A stretch of 64,000 nucleotides of DNA from Bacillota bacterium (GTDB lineage: Bacteria > Bacillota > Clostridia > Lachnospirales > Lachnospiraceae). This document shows, one piece after another, positions 63,227 to 64,000 of the stretch; position 1 is the first letter of the stretch, and each line of letters opens with the position of its first letter. Location: NCBI GenBank assembly GCA_023443225.1, contig JAEZVF010000054.1:62001-126000 (forward strand). The letters are read 5' to 3'. Both the position numbers and the translations under genes were made by a program. The notes beneath the pieces were generated by a model. That model was not told where the DNA came from. It searched no databases and saw only the letters and a list, made by a program, of their open reading frames with translations.

Positions 63227-64000
63227 CTATGATTTCTTATTCAGATCTTCTTCTGTAAATACCTCATCAATTGCTGCTCCTGGTGCAACCATTGGCCAAA
63301 CCTTATCATCACTTGCAATCTGACAGTCAATTACTACAGGCTTATTTAATGATACAGCCTTTTTTAACACCTCTTCCACTTCTTCAATATTTGTAATACG
63401 ATAGGCAACTGCTCCCATGGCTTCCGCCAATTTTACAAAATCCACATTATCATTTAAAGTTGTATTGGAATATCTCTGTCCGTAGAATAGGCTTTGCCAT
63501 TGTCTTACCATTCCAAGAACATGATTATTGAATACAATCTGAATAATAGGGATATTATAACGTGCTGCTGTTGCAATTTCATTCATATTCATTCGAAAAC
63601 ATCCGTCACCTGCGATATTGATAACCGTTTTGTCAGGATTTCCAACTTTTGCTCCAATACATGCACCCAAGCCATACCCCATCGTTCCTAGTCCACCGGA
63701 TGTAATGAAAGTTCTTGGTTTCTTATACTTGTAGAACTGGGAAGCCCACATCTGATGCTGTCCAACTTCCGTCGTAATAATGGCATCACCTGAGGTAATC
63801 TCATATAATTTCTCAAGGATATAAGGACCGGTTAATTGCTCTTTATTATACTTTAATGGAAATTGTTTCTTCATTTCCATAACATGTTGAAGCCACTCCT
63901 TATTATCATGTTGTTCGATTCTTTGATTCAATATCTTAAGGACTTCTTTTACATCGCCAAGTATATTTTGATGTATCATAATATTCTTATTGATTTCTGC
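63227..64000 (-). CDS. ilvB: Acetolactate synthase large subunit, C-terminal part
   Basis: The C-terminal 257 residues of a thiamine-diphosphate enzyme, cut by the right window edge. TEVGQHQMWASQFYKYKKPRTFITSGGLGTMGYGLGACIGAK is the family pattern; the ThDP/Mg motif runs from GDGCFRMNMNE to NNHVLGMVRQWQ; it ends DEVFTEEDLNKKS. It makes acetolactate or acetohydroxybutyrate for branched-chain amino acids. The visible frame continues without break beyond the window. Together with azlCD and ser genes it gives this end an amino-acid theme. Confidence 0.95.
   Translation of the reverse strand, partial: AEINKNIMIHQNILGDVKEVLKILNQRIEQHDNKEWLQHVMEMKKQFPLKYNKEQLTGPYILEKLYEITSGDAIITTEVGQHQMWASQFYKYKKPRTFITSGGLGTMGYGLGACIGAKVGNPDKTVINIAGDGCFRMNMNEIATAARYNIPIIQIVFNNHVLGMVRQWQSLFYGQRYSNTTLNDNVDFVKLAEAMGAVAYRITNIEEVEEVLKKAVSLNKPVVIDCQIASDDKVWPMVAPGAAIDEVFTEEDLNKKS

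Noticed and set aside
1..64000. CRISPR array, prophage, toxin-antitoxin or restriction system
   Set aside because: No regularly spaced repeats, integrase, phage structural gene, antitoxin pair or nuclease/methylase defence gene was recognised anywhere in the window.

Overview
The window is a low-GC, gene-dense piece of a Firmicutes chromosome. It is almost certainly from an endospore-forming, anaerobic clostridium of the Lachnospiraceae type. The evidence is: sporulation genes (spoIIP, gpr), the HrcA/CIRCE heat-shock operon, a glmS ribozyme in front of glmS, an FMN riboswitch in front of the rib operon, strong AGGAGG ribosome-binding sites, frequent TTG/GTG starts, a type III glutamine synthetase and a ferredoxin-type aldo/keto reductase. 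The genus is inferred, not proven. Both ends cut genes (trmR at the left, ilvB at the right).

Left part (1-22.5 kb) is a long, mostly minus-strand core block of RNA maintenance, proteostasis and sporulation genes. Reading in the direction of transcription (right to left) it runs gpr, spoIIP, lepA, hemW, hrcA-grpE-dnaK-dnaJ, prmA, rsmE, a cysteine desulfurase with thiI, mtaB, ireB-ruvX-yrzB, a Fur-family repressor, rnjA, a truncated MltG-like protein and trmR. Two plus-strand genes break the run: an HPr-like protein without the active-site histidine, and rpsT, which starts with TTG.

Middle part (22.5-38.5 kb) is more mixed: comFB, a metallo-hydrolase, uxaB, the FMN-riboswitch-controlled ribD-ribE-ribBA-ribH operon, a 3-hydroxyacyl-CoA dehydrogenase, an unusual GNAT plus acetylglutamate-kinase-like fusion, a tRNA-Ser(CGA), holA, a lipoprotein, xpt, a YheO-type regulator and an ABC-2 exporter. 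This stretch holds most of the oddities: a 62-bp copy of ribD sequence, a gene remnant, duplicated promoter and terminator sequences and hairpin-forming repeats.

Right part (38.5-64 kb) is metabolic: aldo/keto reductase, a LysM/GH18 spore-type protein with an altered catalytic motif, glmS with its ribozyme, a flavin reductase-like protein, an AGCS symporter, 1-phosphofructokinase, truA with an altered catalytic residue, an AEC transporter, glnN, glgB, a YesL-like protein, manA, a large secreted YcdB/SLH protein, azlCD, a DUF1015 protein, and serA-serC followed by the end of ilvB.

I found no phage, transposase, CRISPR array or defence system. The best candidates for new biology are the reversed GNAT-kinase fusion (30797-32149), three unrelated long inverted-repeat elements (17074-17337, 19233-19348, 35731-35862), the structured xpt/yheO intergenic region (34930-34979), and enzymes whose key catalytic residue is replaced (TruA, GH18, SerA).
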